This document shows, piece after piece, positions 43,075 to 51,336 of a DNA stretch of 64,000 nucleotides. The DNA lies in the NCBI RefSeq assembly GCF_031085175.1, contig NZ_JAVHUY010000056.1:1-64000 (forward strand), written 5' to 3'. This DNA comes from Phytohabitans maris (lineage in GTDB: Bacteria > Actinomycetota > Actinomycetes > Mycobacteriales > Micromonosporaceae). The notes beneath the pieces are model-generated. The model was given only the letters and a program-made list of their open reading frames with translations. It was not told where the DNA came from and searched no databases. The first letter of the stretch is position 1; every line of letters starts with the position of its first letter. A program made the translations under genes and the position numbers.

Positions 43075-43146
43075 ATGGTTCCGTTGTACCAGGCCGAGCC
43101 GGAGCCACCGGTGGGGCGCCAGCCCCGACGCGGGCCGCGACGGTGA
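43075..43146 (+). pseudogene. ArsR remnant reduced to a 23-codon leader
   Basis: A 23-codon frame, MVPLYQAEPEPPVGRQPRRG and three more residues, whose first seven residues equal the start of the intact ArsR (MVPLYQAKAEFF). It has GGGGAGAG upstream at a good distance, and its TGA overlaps the GTG of the next gene (GTGA). The upstream operator region is also homologous. The simplest history is duplication of the operator-arsR-partner module followed by deletion of nearly all of arsR. It may now act as a coupling leader peptide. Confidence 0.6.
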
Positions 43147-43472
43147 CGGCACCGGCGCAGTCCACTGCGTGGGAGGCGTACCGCGTGGTGACCGACGGGC
43201 TGCTGCCGGCCCTGCGCGGCGGCGCGGTCGACAGCGGCGCGGTCCGCTCGCAGCTCGGCGCGGTGGCGGCACGGATCGAGCGGTACTCACCGCTGTGGGG
43301 CGAGCACGGGCCCATGCTCCTGGCCGCGCTGCGCTGCGCGATGGGGCTCTACCGCGCCGGTGACCGCGACGAGCTCACCGTCCTCGCGCACGCCATGGGA
43401 GACCGGCTGTACCTGCTCTCCGCCAGCCCCGGCCGGCGCCGCCACCCCAGCGACGAGCCGGCTCCGCCGTAG
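43143..43472 (+). CDS. Paralogue of the ArsR-partner protein
   Basis: 109 residues. AQSTAWEAYRVVTDGLLPALRGGAVDSGAVRSQLGAVAARIERYSPLWGEHGPMLLAALRCAMGLYRAG...MGDRLYLLSASPG aligns along its length with 37424-37816. No known family is recognised. The GTG at 43143 overlaps the leader stop; the frame is open further upstream but that part overlaps the leader. It lies beside the gas-vesicle operon and divergent from it. Confidence 0.65.
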   Translation: MTAPAQSTAWEAYRVVTDGLLPALRGGAVDSGAVRSQLGAVAARIERYSPLWGEHGPMLLAALRCAMGLYRAGDRDELTVLAHAMGDRLYLLSASPGRRRHPSDEPAPP

Positions 43473-43615
43473 CGCGGGTGGGCGAGGACGACCGGGTCGA
43501 TCCGGAGCGGTGTGGGAGGTTTGGGCCGTTACGGCGATCGACAGTGGCACACGCGTCGATAGAGTGGAAGCAGTCCGTCCACATAGCGCCGTGCGCGTCC
43601 GTATGGGAGATCGTC

Positions 43616-43735
43616 ATGCGTCTGCGAATCATGGTCCTGACCGTCGCCGCCGCCCTGGGCGCCGCCGCCGTGGCCGCCGTCCTCGGCCTCGGCCAGGCCG
43701 CGTCGCTCCTGGCCGGATACACCTGGTCCAACTGA
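43616..43735 (+). CDS. Small membrane or secreted peptide
   Basis: 39 residues, MRLRIMVLTVAAALGAAAVA then VLGLGQAASLLAGYTWSN. Two basic residues, then one hydrophobic helix, then a short polar end. GGGAG stands six bases before the ATG. It is too short for homology judgement; it could be a single-pass peptide. Not recognised. Confidence 0.4.
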   Translation: MRLRIMVLTVAAALGAAAVAAVLGLGQAASLLAGYTWSN

Positions 43736-44089
43736 CCTGACGCCGGCCGCCTGGAGCGGCCGCTCGACGACGGCACTCCGCGGCCGCCGGCCCGCGGCGG
43801 GGCGCGGCCCGACCGCGCCCATCCGGGCCTCCGGCCGGCCGGCGGTCCAGGTGCTGGCGCGCGTTGGTCCAGGTCGCGCGTTGGTCCAGGTCAGGTGCTC
43901 CCTCCGGGGCGTGTGCCGCGCCGGCCAGCCAGGGGTCGGGCGGCCGCTCGGGGGATGTGGCCGGTCGGGGCGGGTTGCGACGATGGCGCCCACGGGGGCC
44001 CGCGGCCGTCGGCAGATGTGGAGAGACAAGCAGTGAGCACTGACTCGGGCTGGAGCGACTAGGAGCGGACCCGGCGCACCCGCGACCTC
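43736..44089. other. Intergenic stretch with a short tandem repeat
   Basis: 354 bp with no supported gene. At 43859-43892 a 17-bp unit (GCGCGTTGGTCCAGGTC) occurs twice in tandem. No promoter or hairpin stands out. Confidence 0.5.
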
Positions 44090-44527
44090 ATGTCCGGGCT
44101 CAGCGCGGTGGTCACGCCGTACGTGCTGGCCGGGCGGCTGGTGCAGATGCGGCGCCAGGGGCCGCGGTTCGCCTGCCCGCGCTGCCAGGGCATGGACGCC
44201 GACGAGACGGTCGTGACGTACTGCCGGCGCTGCGGCGACCGGCGCGGTGAGACGGCGCTGCGGGTGTGTACCACCTGCCAGTTCGACTTCCGCGGCCTGC
44301 TGCCGGCCGGGCAGCGGGTGTGGCGCCCGCGGCCGGCCGCCGCGACACTGCCGCCCGCGCCAGAGGCGCCCGCCCCCGAACCGTCCGCGCCGCCCGCCTC
44401 CACCCCGGCAGCGGCCGACCCGCCGCCGGCCGAGTGGCCCTCGGCCCCCGGACCGGCGGCGTTCCCGCCGCCGGCGCCGGCCTCCCACCCGGGCGACGAC
44501 GAGCTGCCGCCGCGCCCGCCGTCCTGA
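44090..44527 (+). CDS. Zinc-ribbon protein with proline-rich tail
   Basis: 145 residues. The first half has three CxxC knuckles (ACPRCQG, YCRRCGD, VCTTCQF, residues about 29-66), enough for one or two zinc ribbons. The second half (about 75-145) is a P/A-rich tail. No family name is offered. The ribosome site is weak, so the start could be internal. Zinc binding is inferred from the cysteine spacing only. Confidence 0.6.
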   Translation: MSGLSAVVTPYVLAGRLVQMRRQGPRFACPRCQGMDADETVVTYCRRCGDRRGETALRVCTTCQFDFRGLLPAGQRVWRPRPAAATLPPAPEAPAPEPSAPPASTPAAADPPPAEWPSAPGPAAFPPPAPASHPGDDELPPRPPS

Positions 44528-44638
44528 CCGCGTCGACCCGCGTCACCCGTACCACCACACCCTGGCTCCGAACCCGGTGGCCGGCACCACCTCGCCGGCC
44601 ACTTCGCGCATCTCCAGCCCGTCGAACCCTAGCCAAGG

Positions 44639-44659
44639 ATTGTAGGGCAATCATACAAT
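44639..44659. promoter_or_regulatory. GntR-type operator, site 1
   Basis: 21-bp palindrome of the form ATTGTA-N9-ACAAT: ATTGTAGGGCA then ATCATACAAT. The same 21-bp site occurs at 51917, 58456 and 59305. It lies about 75 bp upstream of the promoter of the IclR gene. The surrounding 100 bp is markedly A/T-rich for this genome. Confidence 0.7.
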
Positions 44660-44716
44660 CATGGCACTCAGGGGCACCCTGGCGCATCCCCGAGATTTAA
44701 CTTTCGAGAAGTAAGG

Positions 44717-44766
44717 CGGAAATATCTCCGGACCCTTGACATGCCTCGGGATGCAGCACCTAGATT
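44717..44766 (+). promoter_or_regulatory. Promoter of the IclR gene with possible IclR operator
   Basis: TTGACA at 44736-44741 and TAGATT at 44761-44766 (19-bp spacing) form a housekeeping-like promoter 72 bp before the ATG at 44839. Directly upstream, GGAAATATCTCC (within 44717-44731) is a short palindrome of the kind bound by IclR regulators, so autoregulation is plausible. Confidence 0.5.
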
Positions 44767-44838
44767 CCCCTGTACCGGATAGTCGGATGGCCGCCCCGGA
44801 ATGAGGGACGGCACCGGACAGGCGAAGGAGGGGCGCGC

Positions 44839-45582
44839 ATGGAGATCGCCAGCGGGGACCTCCAGGTGGTGGCCCGGGTCGTCCAGCTGCTCCGGCTGCT
44901 CGCGGCCAACGAGACGATCGACCTGGTCTCGGCCGCCGAGGAGCTGGGCGTCGGCAAGTCGACCGCTCACCGGTACCTCGCCTCGATGGAAAACCACGGC
45001 CTGTTGCAGCGCCGCGACCGCAACCGGTACGAGTTCGGGGTCCTCCTCGCCGAGCTGGGCACGATGGCCCTGTCCCGGCTCGGGGTGCTCGCGCTGGCCC
45101 GGCCGGTGATGGAGCAGATCAGTGTGAGCATCCGGCACACGGTCGTGCTCAGCGTGTGGAACGGCACCTGTGCCGTGGTGGCGCAGGTGCGCGAGGACAG
45201 CAGCCGTACGGCACACGTGTCGATCACGGTCGGCAGCCAGCTCGGGCCGAACGCCGCCCAGTCGGTGGTCTTCTGGGCCTTCCGGGACCAGTCGTTCTAC
45301 CGGTTCCGCGAGGGCGCACCACCGGTGAACGCGACCGAGGCGGAGCTCGCGGAGGTACGCCGGACCGGGATCGCCTTCCGCAAGAGCCCCCGCGAGGGGG
45401 TCAGCGCCGTGGCGACCGCGGTGCGCAACCCGGCCGGACAGGTGGTCGCGACGCTCGCCGTCGTCGACATCGCACAGTTCGTACCGGAGGAGATCGACAG
45501 CCCGGTGGCGCGCGCCCTGCTGGCGGGCGCCGAGACGATCAGCCGGCGCATGGTCAGTCCGCTCGACGGCGGAGTGGACTGA
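44839..45582 (+). CDS. IclR family transcriptional regulator
   Basis: 247 residues. Winged helix-turn-helix at about 5-65 (VVARVVQLLRLLAANETIDLVSAAEELGVGKSTAHRYLASMENHGLLQRR) followed by the GAF-like effector domain (about 80-245, with HTVVLSVWNGTCAVVAQV and EGVSAVATAVRNPAGQVVATLAV). GGAGG lies upstream of the ATG. It stands 119 bp before the ABC importer and most likely controls it in response to the imported compound or a degradation product. Confidence 0.9.
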   Translation: MEIASGDLQVVARVVQLLRLLAANETIDLVSAAEELGVGKSTAHRYLASMENHGLLQRRDRNRYEFGVLLAELGTMALSRLGVLALARPVMEQISVSIRHTVVLSVWNGTCAVVAQVREDSSRTAHVSITVGSQLGPNAAQSVVFWAFRDQSFYRFREGAPPVNATEAELAEVRRTGIAFRKSPREGVSAVATAVRNPAGQVVATLAVVDIAQFVPEEIDSPVARALLAGAETISRRMVSPLDGGVD

Positions 45583-45700
45583 CGCGGGCCGGAGCGCTCC
45601 GGTGCCAAGCCGGAGCGGGCAGGCGGGACGGCACCGGCGGCGGCCACCGTCCCGGATTCACCATGCGCGTGAGTGAGCGATCCGAGAAAAGGCGATAGAG

Positions 45701-46750
45701 ATGAAGAGATACCGCTTCTTCACAGTGATGACGGTCGGTGCCCTGCTGATCTCGGCCTGCGGCGTGGGCGGCGACTCCGGCGGCTCCACCGACAAGACGC
45801 TGACCTGGGCCAGCACCGGCGGCCAGTTCCAGGAAGACGAGAAGAAGGCGCTGCAGGAGCCCTTCACCACGAAGACCGGCACCACGTTCACCAACATCAG
45901 CCCGGCCGAGCAGGCGCAGGTGCGCACGATGGTGTCGTCCGGAAAGACCATCTGGGACCTGGCGAACATGAGCTGGATCTACGCCGGCGCGTACTGCGGC
46001 GAGCTCTTCGAGAAGCTGGACGACCCGGCCCTGGACCGGAGCAAGTTTCCGCCGGGGACGACCGGCGACTGCTTCGTGCCGACCTACCGGTACGCCAACA
46101 TCTTCAGCTACAACGCCGACATGTACCCCGGGGCGAAGCCCACCAGGATCCAGGACTTCTTCGACGTGAAGCGGTTCCCGGGCAAGCGGGTCGTCTACGA
46201 CTACCCGAAGGCCGGGCTCTTCGAGGCCGCGCTGGTCGCCGACGGGGTGGCGCCCGACAAGGTCTACCCCCTCGACCTCGACCGGGCGTTCAAGAAGATC
46301 GACACCATCAAGGGCTCGCTGGTCTTCGCCTCCAGCTACGGCGCGATCCAGCAGATGCTGGTGGACAAGCAGGCCAGCATGGTCCTCACCGTGACCGCGC
46401 GGACCATCGTCTCGGCGCAGAGCGGCGCCAACCTGGTGCCGGTCTGGGACTTCAACACGACCGACATCGGCGTGCTGGTCATCCCGAAGGGCGCGCCGCA
46501 CAAGCAGCTCGCCCAGGAGATGCTCGCGTTCGTCACCGAGCCCGAGCAGGCCGCCGCGTACGCCAGGCTGACCGGCACGGCGCCGGCCCGGCCCGAGGTC
46601 GACCTCGACTCGATCGGGTACACCGACCAGCAGAAGAAGTTCAACGCCTTCCTGCCGGACCGCGGTACCACCGTCGAGCAGGACAAGCAGTGGTGGATCG
46701 ACAACACCGACGCGCTGGTCAAGCGCTGGACGAGCTGGAAGGTTGGCTGA
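45701..46750 (+). CDS. ABC importer substrate-binding lipoprotein (PotD-like)
   Basis: 349 residues. Lipoprotein signal with lipobox LISAC (Cys20), then an extracytoplasmic binding protein of the spermidine/putrescine type (DKTLTWASTGGQFQEDEKKAL at the start, ANMSWIYAGAYCGELFEKLD, and C-terminal QQKKFNAFLPDRGTTVEQDKQWWIDN). It captures the ligand for the fused permease encoded next. The ligand need not be a polyamine; the catabolic neighbours suggest a carboxylic or cyclic compound. Confidence 0.88.
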   Translation: MKRYRFFTVMTVGALLISACGVGGDSGGSTDKTLTWASTGGQFQEDEKKALQEPFTTKTGTTFTNISPAEQAQVRTMVSSGKTIWDLANMSWIYAGAYCGELFEKLDDPALDRSKFPPGTTGDCFVPTYRYANIFSYNADMYPGAKPTRIQDFFDVKRFPGKRVVYDYPKAGLFEAALVADGVAPDKVYPLDLDRAFKKIDTIKGSLVFASSYGAIQQMLVDKQASMVLTVTARTIVSAQSGANLVPVWDFNTTDIGVLVIPKGAPHKQLAQEMLAFVTEPEQAAAYARLTGTAPARPEVDLDSIGYTDQQKKFNAFLPDRGTTVEQDKQWWIDNTDALVKRWTSWKVG

Positions 46751-46755
46751 CGAGC

Positions 46756-48471
46756 ATGTCCGCGCCGACAGCCACGGCCGGGGCGCCCACCACGGGGCGC
46801 CCCGCGCCGGCCTGGGTCGGCAGGGCGTACGCCAGCGGGTGGCTGCTCCTGCTCCCCTCGCTGGTCGCCCTGGTGGTCCTCTTCGTGGTGCCCCTGGCGA
46901 GCATCGTCGTCGACAGCTTCACCGAGCCCTCCACCGGCCTGGGCAACTACAGCTCGCTGTTCACCGACGGGTACACGATCCGGGTGCTGAGCAGGACGCT
47001 GCTCGTCGCGCTCGTGGTCTCCGTGGTGGGGGTGCTGCTGGCCTACCCGTACGCGTACGCCATGACCCTGGTCGGCCCGACGATGCGGGCCGTACTGGTG
47101 ACCGTCGTGCTCATCCCGTTCTGGACGAGCATGCTGGCGCGCAACTTCGCCTGGATGGTCCTCATGCAGGACGGCGGGGTGATCCAGGACATGCTGCGCC
47201 CGTTCGGGCTGGGCGACGTCACGCTGCTGGGCACCACGCTCGCGGTCGCCATCTCGATGACCCAGGTGCTCCTGCCGTTCCTGGTGCTGCCGATGTACAG
47301 CGCGATGGAGCAGATCGACGGGCGGCTGCTGGCGGCCGGGCAGAGCCTCGGCGCGCCGCGGACCCGCGCGTTCCGCCGGATCTACCTGCCGCTGTCCACC
47401 CCGGGCGTGGTCGCCGGCATGTCCCTGGTCTTCGTGCTGGCGCTCGGCTTCTACGTCACGCCGGCCCTGCTCGGCTCCACCCGGACCGCGATGATCGCCC
47501 AGGTGATCAACGTGCGTACCAAGGAGCTGCTCGACTTCGGCGGCGCCGGCGCGATGGGCATGTTCCTGCTCGCGGTCACGCTCGTCGTGCTCGGCCTCAG
47601 CCGCCGCGTCGCGGGGCGGAACGTCGCGGCCGTCGCCGCCGGCGGCCAGCCGGCGCGCACCCGCGCCAGCGGGGAGCGGTCCTCGAACGTCCGGCCGTGG
47701 CTCAAGGCGCACACCACGGTCGTCGCGATCCTGCTCGCCGCGCCGACGCTCGTGGTCATCCCGATGAGCTTCTCGTCCGCGCAGACCTTCCGGTTTCCGC
47801 CGGACGGCTGGTCGTTGCGCTGGTACCGGGAGCTGTTCACCTCGCCGGAGTGGATCGCCGCGATCCTCAACTCGCTCCAGGTGGGGATCTTCACCGCGCT
47901 GTTCGCGACGGTGCTCGGCACCACCGCGGCGTTCGGCCTGACGCGGCTGCGCCCGCGCGCACGCGGCGCCCTCAACGGGTTCCTGCTCTCGCCGATGATC
48001 GTCCCGCACATCCTCGTCGCCCTGGTGGTCTTCTCCGCGTTCCTGCGGCTGGGCCTCAACGGCACGCTCATCGGCATCATCCTGGCCCACACCGCGCTGG
48101 CCGTACCGTTCGTGGTCATCGCGGTCACCGCCCGGCTGCAGGGGATGGACCGGCGGCTGAGCAGCGTGGCGGCGAGCCTCGGCGCGAGCCCGGTCTCGGT
48201 GTTCCGCCGGGTGACCCTGCCCCTCGTCATGCCGGGCATCCTCTCCGGCGCCGTCCTGGCCTTCGTGACGTCGCTGGACGAGGTCGTCATCGCCCTGTTC
48301 CTGCAGGCGCCGGGGGCGATCACGCTCCCGGTCCAGATGTTCAACAGCGTCACCGTACAGATCGACCCGACGATCTCCGCCGCGTCGAGCCTGATGGTCG
48401 TGCTGGTCAGTGTCCCCATCCTGCTCGCCCAGGTCGCCGGCGCGCGACGCGGCAAGGGAGGTACCCGGTGA
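46756..48471 (+). CDS. Fused ABC permease (PotB-PotC type in one chain)
   Basis: 571 residues carrying two complete permease halves. The first (about 25-300) has six membrane helices and the EAA loop EQIDGRLLAAGQSLGAPRTRAFRRIYLPLSTPGV. The second (about 320-565) has six helices and the loop QGMDRRLSSVAASLGASPVSVFRRVTLPLVMPGI. In most polyamine-type importers these are separate potB and potC genes. The ATG at 46756 lies 5 bp after the binding-protein stop. The stop overlaps the ATPase start (GTGA). Confidence 0.9.
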   Translation: MSAPTATAGAPTTGRPAPAWVGRAYASGWLLLLPSLVALVVLFVVPLASIVVDSFTEPSTGLGNYSSLFTDGYTIRVLSRTLLVALVVSVVGVLLAYPYAYAMTLVGPTMRAVLVTVVLIPFWTSMLARNFAWMVLMQDGGVIQDMLRPFGLGDVTLLGTTLAVAISMTQVLLPFLVLPMYSAMEQIDGRLLAAGQSLGAPRTRAFRRIYLPLSTPGVVAGMSLVFVLALGFYVTPALLGSTRTAMIAQVINVRTKELLDFGGAGAMGMFLLAVTLVVLGLSRRVAGRNVAAVAAGGQPARTRASGERSSNVRPWLKAHTTVVAILLAAPTLVVIPMSFSSAQTFRFPPDGWSLRWYRELFTSPEWIAAILNSLQVGIFTALFATVLGTTAAFGLTRLRPRARGALNGFLLSPMIVPHILVALVVFSAFLRLGLNGTLIGIILAHTALAVPFVVIAVTARLQGMDRRLSSVAASLGASPVSVFRRVTLPLVMPGILSGAVLAFVTSLDEVVIALFLQAPGAITLPVQMFNSVTVQIDPTISAASSLMVVLVSVPILLAQVAGARRGKGGTR

Positions 48472-49589
48472 AAACCTCGATAGCCCGGCCAGCGGCGCCG
48501 GAGGCGACGTCGATCAGCGCCAGCGGCGGCCGGGTCGAGCTGGTGGACCTCAGCAAGCGGTACGGGAACGGCGAGCCGCCCGCGGTCGACGACATCAGCC
48601 TCGACATCGAGCCGGGCGAGTTCATCACCCTGCTGGGCCCCAGCGGCTCGGGCAAGACCACGACGCTCAACATGATCGTCGGGTTCACCGAGCCGACCTC
48701 GGGGCGCATCCGGCTGGGCGGCCGGGACATCTCCCGGATGCCGCCGCACAAGCGCAACTTCGGCATGGTCTTCCAGAACTACGCGCTCTTCCCGCACCTG
48801 ACCGTGGCGCAGAACGTGGCCTTCCCGCTCCGCGAGCGGAAGGTGTCCACAGTGGAGACAACGCGGCTGGTGGGCGAGGCGCTGGACCTGGTCGACCTGG
48901 GCGGCATGGAAAACCGCCGCCCGCACGAGCTCTCCGGCGGCCAGCAGCAGCGGGTGGCGCTGGCCCGCGCCGTGGTCTTCTCCCCCAGCGTGCTGCTGCT
49001 CGACGAGCCGCTCAGCGCCCTGGACCGCAAGCTCCGGCAGTCGCTCCAGCGGGAGATCAAGCGGCTGCACAAGGAGCTGGGGCTCACGTTCGTGTTCGTC
49101 ACGCACGACCAGGACGAGGCGATGACGCTCTCCGACCGGATCGCCATCTTCGACCGCGGCCGGATCGTCTCGGTCGGCACTCCCGCCGACCTCTACCACC
49201 GGCCGGCGAACCAGTTCGTCGCGCGGTTCCTGGGCGAGTCCAACGTCTTCGCCGGCCGCTACCGGGGGACGGACGTCTACGAGTGGCACGATCGCAAGTG
49301 GACGGTCACCGAGCAGCGGTACGGCGCCGAGGAGCGGGCGCTGGTCGTACGGCCGGAGCGGGTGGGCGTCGCCCTCGACGAGGAGTCCGTGCCGCCCGGC
49401 CGCAACGCCGCGCCCGCGGTGGTCACCGACGTCTCGTTCTACGGCACCTACTACCGGATCGAGCTGGCCTACGGCGACGGGGCGGTCGGCTGTGCGGTGC
49501 TGCCGGTCGGCGCCCCGGCGGCCGTCGACCCGGGCGCCGCGGTGGTCGCCCACTGGCGCCCCGAGGACCAGGTCCTGGTATCCGAGTGA
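48468..49589 (+). CDS. ABC importer ATP-binding protein (PotA-like)
   Basis: 373 residues. Walker A GPSGSGKT at 57-64, Q-loop VFQNYALFPHLTV, signature LSGGQQQRVALARA, Walker B LLLDEPLSALD and switch histidine FVTHDQDEA. The C-terminal TOBE-type regulatory part (about 275-373) is present. It powers the fused permease. GTG start overlapping the permease stop; GGGAGG stands six bases upstream. Confidence 0.93.
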   Translation: MKTSIARPAAPEATSISASGGRVELVDLSKRYGNGEPPAVDDISLDIEPGEFITLLGPSGSGKTTTLNMIVGFTEPTSGRIRLGGRDISRMPPHKRNFGMVFQNYALFPHLTVAQNVAFPLRERKVSTVETTRLVGEALDLVDLGGMENRRPHELSGGQQQRVALARAVVFSPSVLLLDEPLSALDRKLRQSLQREIKRLHKELGLTFVFVTHDQDEAMTLSDRIAIFDRGRIVSVGTPADLYHRPANQFVARFLGESNVFAGRYRGTDVYEWHDRKWTVTEQRYGAEERALVVRPERVGVALDEESVPPGRNAAPAVVTDVSFYGTYYRIELAYGDGAVGCAVLPVGAPAAVDPGAAVVAHWRPEDQVLVSE

Positions 49590-49634
49590 ACGCACACCGT
49601 ACGACCGGAGGAAACCGAGCGTGAGGAAGTCAGC

Positions 49635-50576
49635 ATGACCGTGGACAGCTACCCCTTCGACCCCGAGGCGGACACCGACCGGAAGGTGCCCGACGAGGAG
49701 GCGGACCGGCTCCTCGTCGGCGCGGTAGACCTGCACCAGCACCCCGGCCCGAGCCCGTTCCCCCGCCGGATGAGCATCCTCGACGCGGCCCGCGACGCCG
49801 CCGGGGCGGGCTTCCGGGCGATCGTGGCCAAGTCCCACCACCACAGCATGGTCACCGACATCCTGGCCCTGCGGACGGCCGGCCTGGCGGAGCTGCCGAC
49901 CGAGGTGTACGGCGGGATCGCGCTCAACCGCACCGTCGGCGGCCTGAACCCGTACGCGGTGGAGCTCGCCCTGCGGATGGGCGGCCGGATGGTGTGGTTT
50001 CCCACGCTCTCCTCCGCCGCCCATGTGCACCACCACGAGCAGCACGACACCGGCTTCCCCACGGCCGAGGTGGACCTGCGCACCAACGAGATCATCTCGA
50101 TCCTCGACGAGCGGGGCGCGGTGCTCCCCGAGGTGCGCGACATCCTCTCCGTCATCGCGGCCGAGGACGCCGTGCTGACCTGCGGCCACCTGGGCGTCAC
50201 CGAGTCGCAGGCGCTGATCGACGCCGCGCTGGCGGCGGGTGTCCGGCGCATCCTGGTCAACCACCCGTGCTTCGTGGTCGGCGCCTCGGTGGAGCAGGCG
50301 GCGGCCTGGGCGCGGCAGGGCGTCCACATCGAACACTGCGCGGTCATGTACTTCGGCCACCCGGAACGCCGGCGGGACCTGGGCGAGCTGCTCTCGTTCA
50401 TCAAAGCGGTCGGCGTCGAGCGGACGGTCATCTCCTCGGACTCGGGGCAGAAGAACAACCCGCTGCCGGTGACCCTCTACCGCCGGGCCGCCCGCGGGCT
50501 GCTCGACGCCGGCGTGGCCGAGGAGGACATCCGGCGGCTGGTCGGGACGAACGCGGCGGGGCTGCTCCTGAAGTGA
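49635..50576 (+). CDS. DUF6282 amidohydrolase-like protein
   Basis: 313 residues. Metal-dependent hydrolase pattern: VDLHQHPGPSPFPRR near 31, AKSHHHSMVTD near 70, the histidine-rich HVHHHEQHD near 135, and CGHLGVTESQ and NHPCF further on. This fits the DUF6282 family; the reaction is not established. A paralogue is at 51978-52913. It follows the importer with a 45-bp gap, in the same direction, so probably one operon. It may act as a lactonase or amidase on the imported compound; that is inference. Confidence 0.75.
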   Translation: MTVDSYPFDPEADTDRKVPDEEADRLLVGAVDLHQHPGPSPFPRRMSILDAARDAAGAGFRAIVAKSHHHSMVTDILALRTAGLAELPTEVYGGIALNRTVGGLNPYAVELALRMGGRMVWFPTLSSAAHVHHHEQHDTGFPTAEVDLRTNEIISILDERGAVLPEVRDILSVIAAEDAVLTCGHLGVTESQALIDAALAAGVRRILVNHPCFVVGASVEQAAAWARQGVHIEHCAVMYFGHPERRRDLGELLSFIKAVGVERTVISSDSGQKNNPLPVTLYRRAARGLLDAGVAEEDIRRLVGTNAAGLLLK

Positions 50577-50587
50577 CGCCGCACCGC

Positions 50588-51319
50588 TCAGCGGGCGACG
50601 TAGCCGCCGTCGACGCTCAGGATCGTACCGGTGATGCCGGCCGACTCGGGCGCGGCGAGGAAGACGATCGCGCGGGCCACCTCGTCGGGCGTGGACATGC
50701 GCCCGATCGGGTGGTTGCCCAGCGTGACCGCCAGGCTCGCGGCGGGATCCGGGTCGGCCGCCCGCGCCTCGTCCATGAACCCGGTGTCGACCGCGCCCGG
50801 CGCGACCGCGTTGACCCGTACGCCACGGGCGGCGTACTCGATCGCGAGCTGGCGGGTCAGCTGGACGATGGCGCCCTTCGTCATCGCGTACACGCTCTGG
50901 TTGGGCACGCCGATCAGCCCGGAGATCGAGGCGGTGTTGACGACGCAGCCACGGGTCTCGGTCAGCGCCGGCAGGGCCGCGCGGGTGAACCGGAACACCG
51001 GCCGCACGTTGACCGCGAAGAGCGCGTCGAAGTCGCCGTCGCTAGTGTCCAGGATGGGCCGGCGCAGAAACCGGGCGGCGTTGTTGACCAGCAGGTCGAG
51101 CCGGCCGAACTCGCCCGTCGCCCGGCCGATCGCGGCGGCCGGCGTCGGGTCGGCGGTGACGTCGGCGGCCATCGGCACCACCCAGCCGCTCTCGGCCAGG
51201 TCGGCCACCGCGGGTGAGACGTCGACCGCGACGACCCGGTACCCGGCGGCCCGCAGCCGCTCCACCACGCTGCGCCCGATGCCCCGGGCCGCGCCGGTCA
51301 CGACGGCGGTCAGCTCCAT
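50588..51319 (-). CDS. Short-chain dehydrogenase/reductase
   Basis: 243 residues. Cofactor motif TGAARGIG (8-15), NNAA motif in LDLLVNNAARF, catalytic Ser in NTASISG and the YxxxK pair in SVYAMTKGA, and C-terminal GTILSVDGGY. It oxidises a hydroxyl or reduces a ketone with NAD(P). The start at 51319 has GGAGATGAGG upstream. It is convergent with the DUF6282 gene and downstream of the flavoprotein in the minus direction. Confidence 0.92.
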   Translation of the reverse strand: MELTAVVTGAARGIGRSVVERLRAAGYRVVAVDVSPAVADLAESGWVVPMAADVTADPTPAAAIGRATGEFGRLDLLVNNAARFLRRPILDTSDGDFDALFAVNVRPVFRFTRAALPALTETRGCVVNTASISGLIGVPNQSVYAMTKGAIVQLTRQLAIEYAARGVRVNAVAPGAVDTGFMDEARAADPDPAASLAVTLGNHPIGRMSTPDEVARAIVFLAAPESAGITGTILSVDGGYVAR

Positions 51320-51336
51320 GTCCTCATCTCCTTCGC

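Noticed and set aside
42951-43142. Upstream extension of the ArsR-partner paralogue
   Set aside because: It would read through the operator palindrome and overlap the 23-codon leader; the GTG at 43143 fits the coupled arrangement of the intact module.
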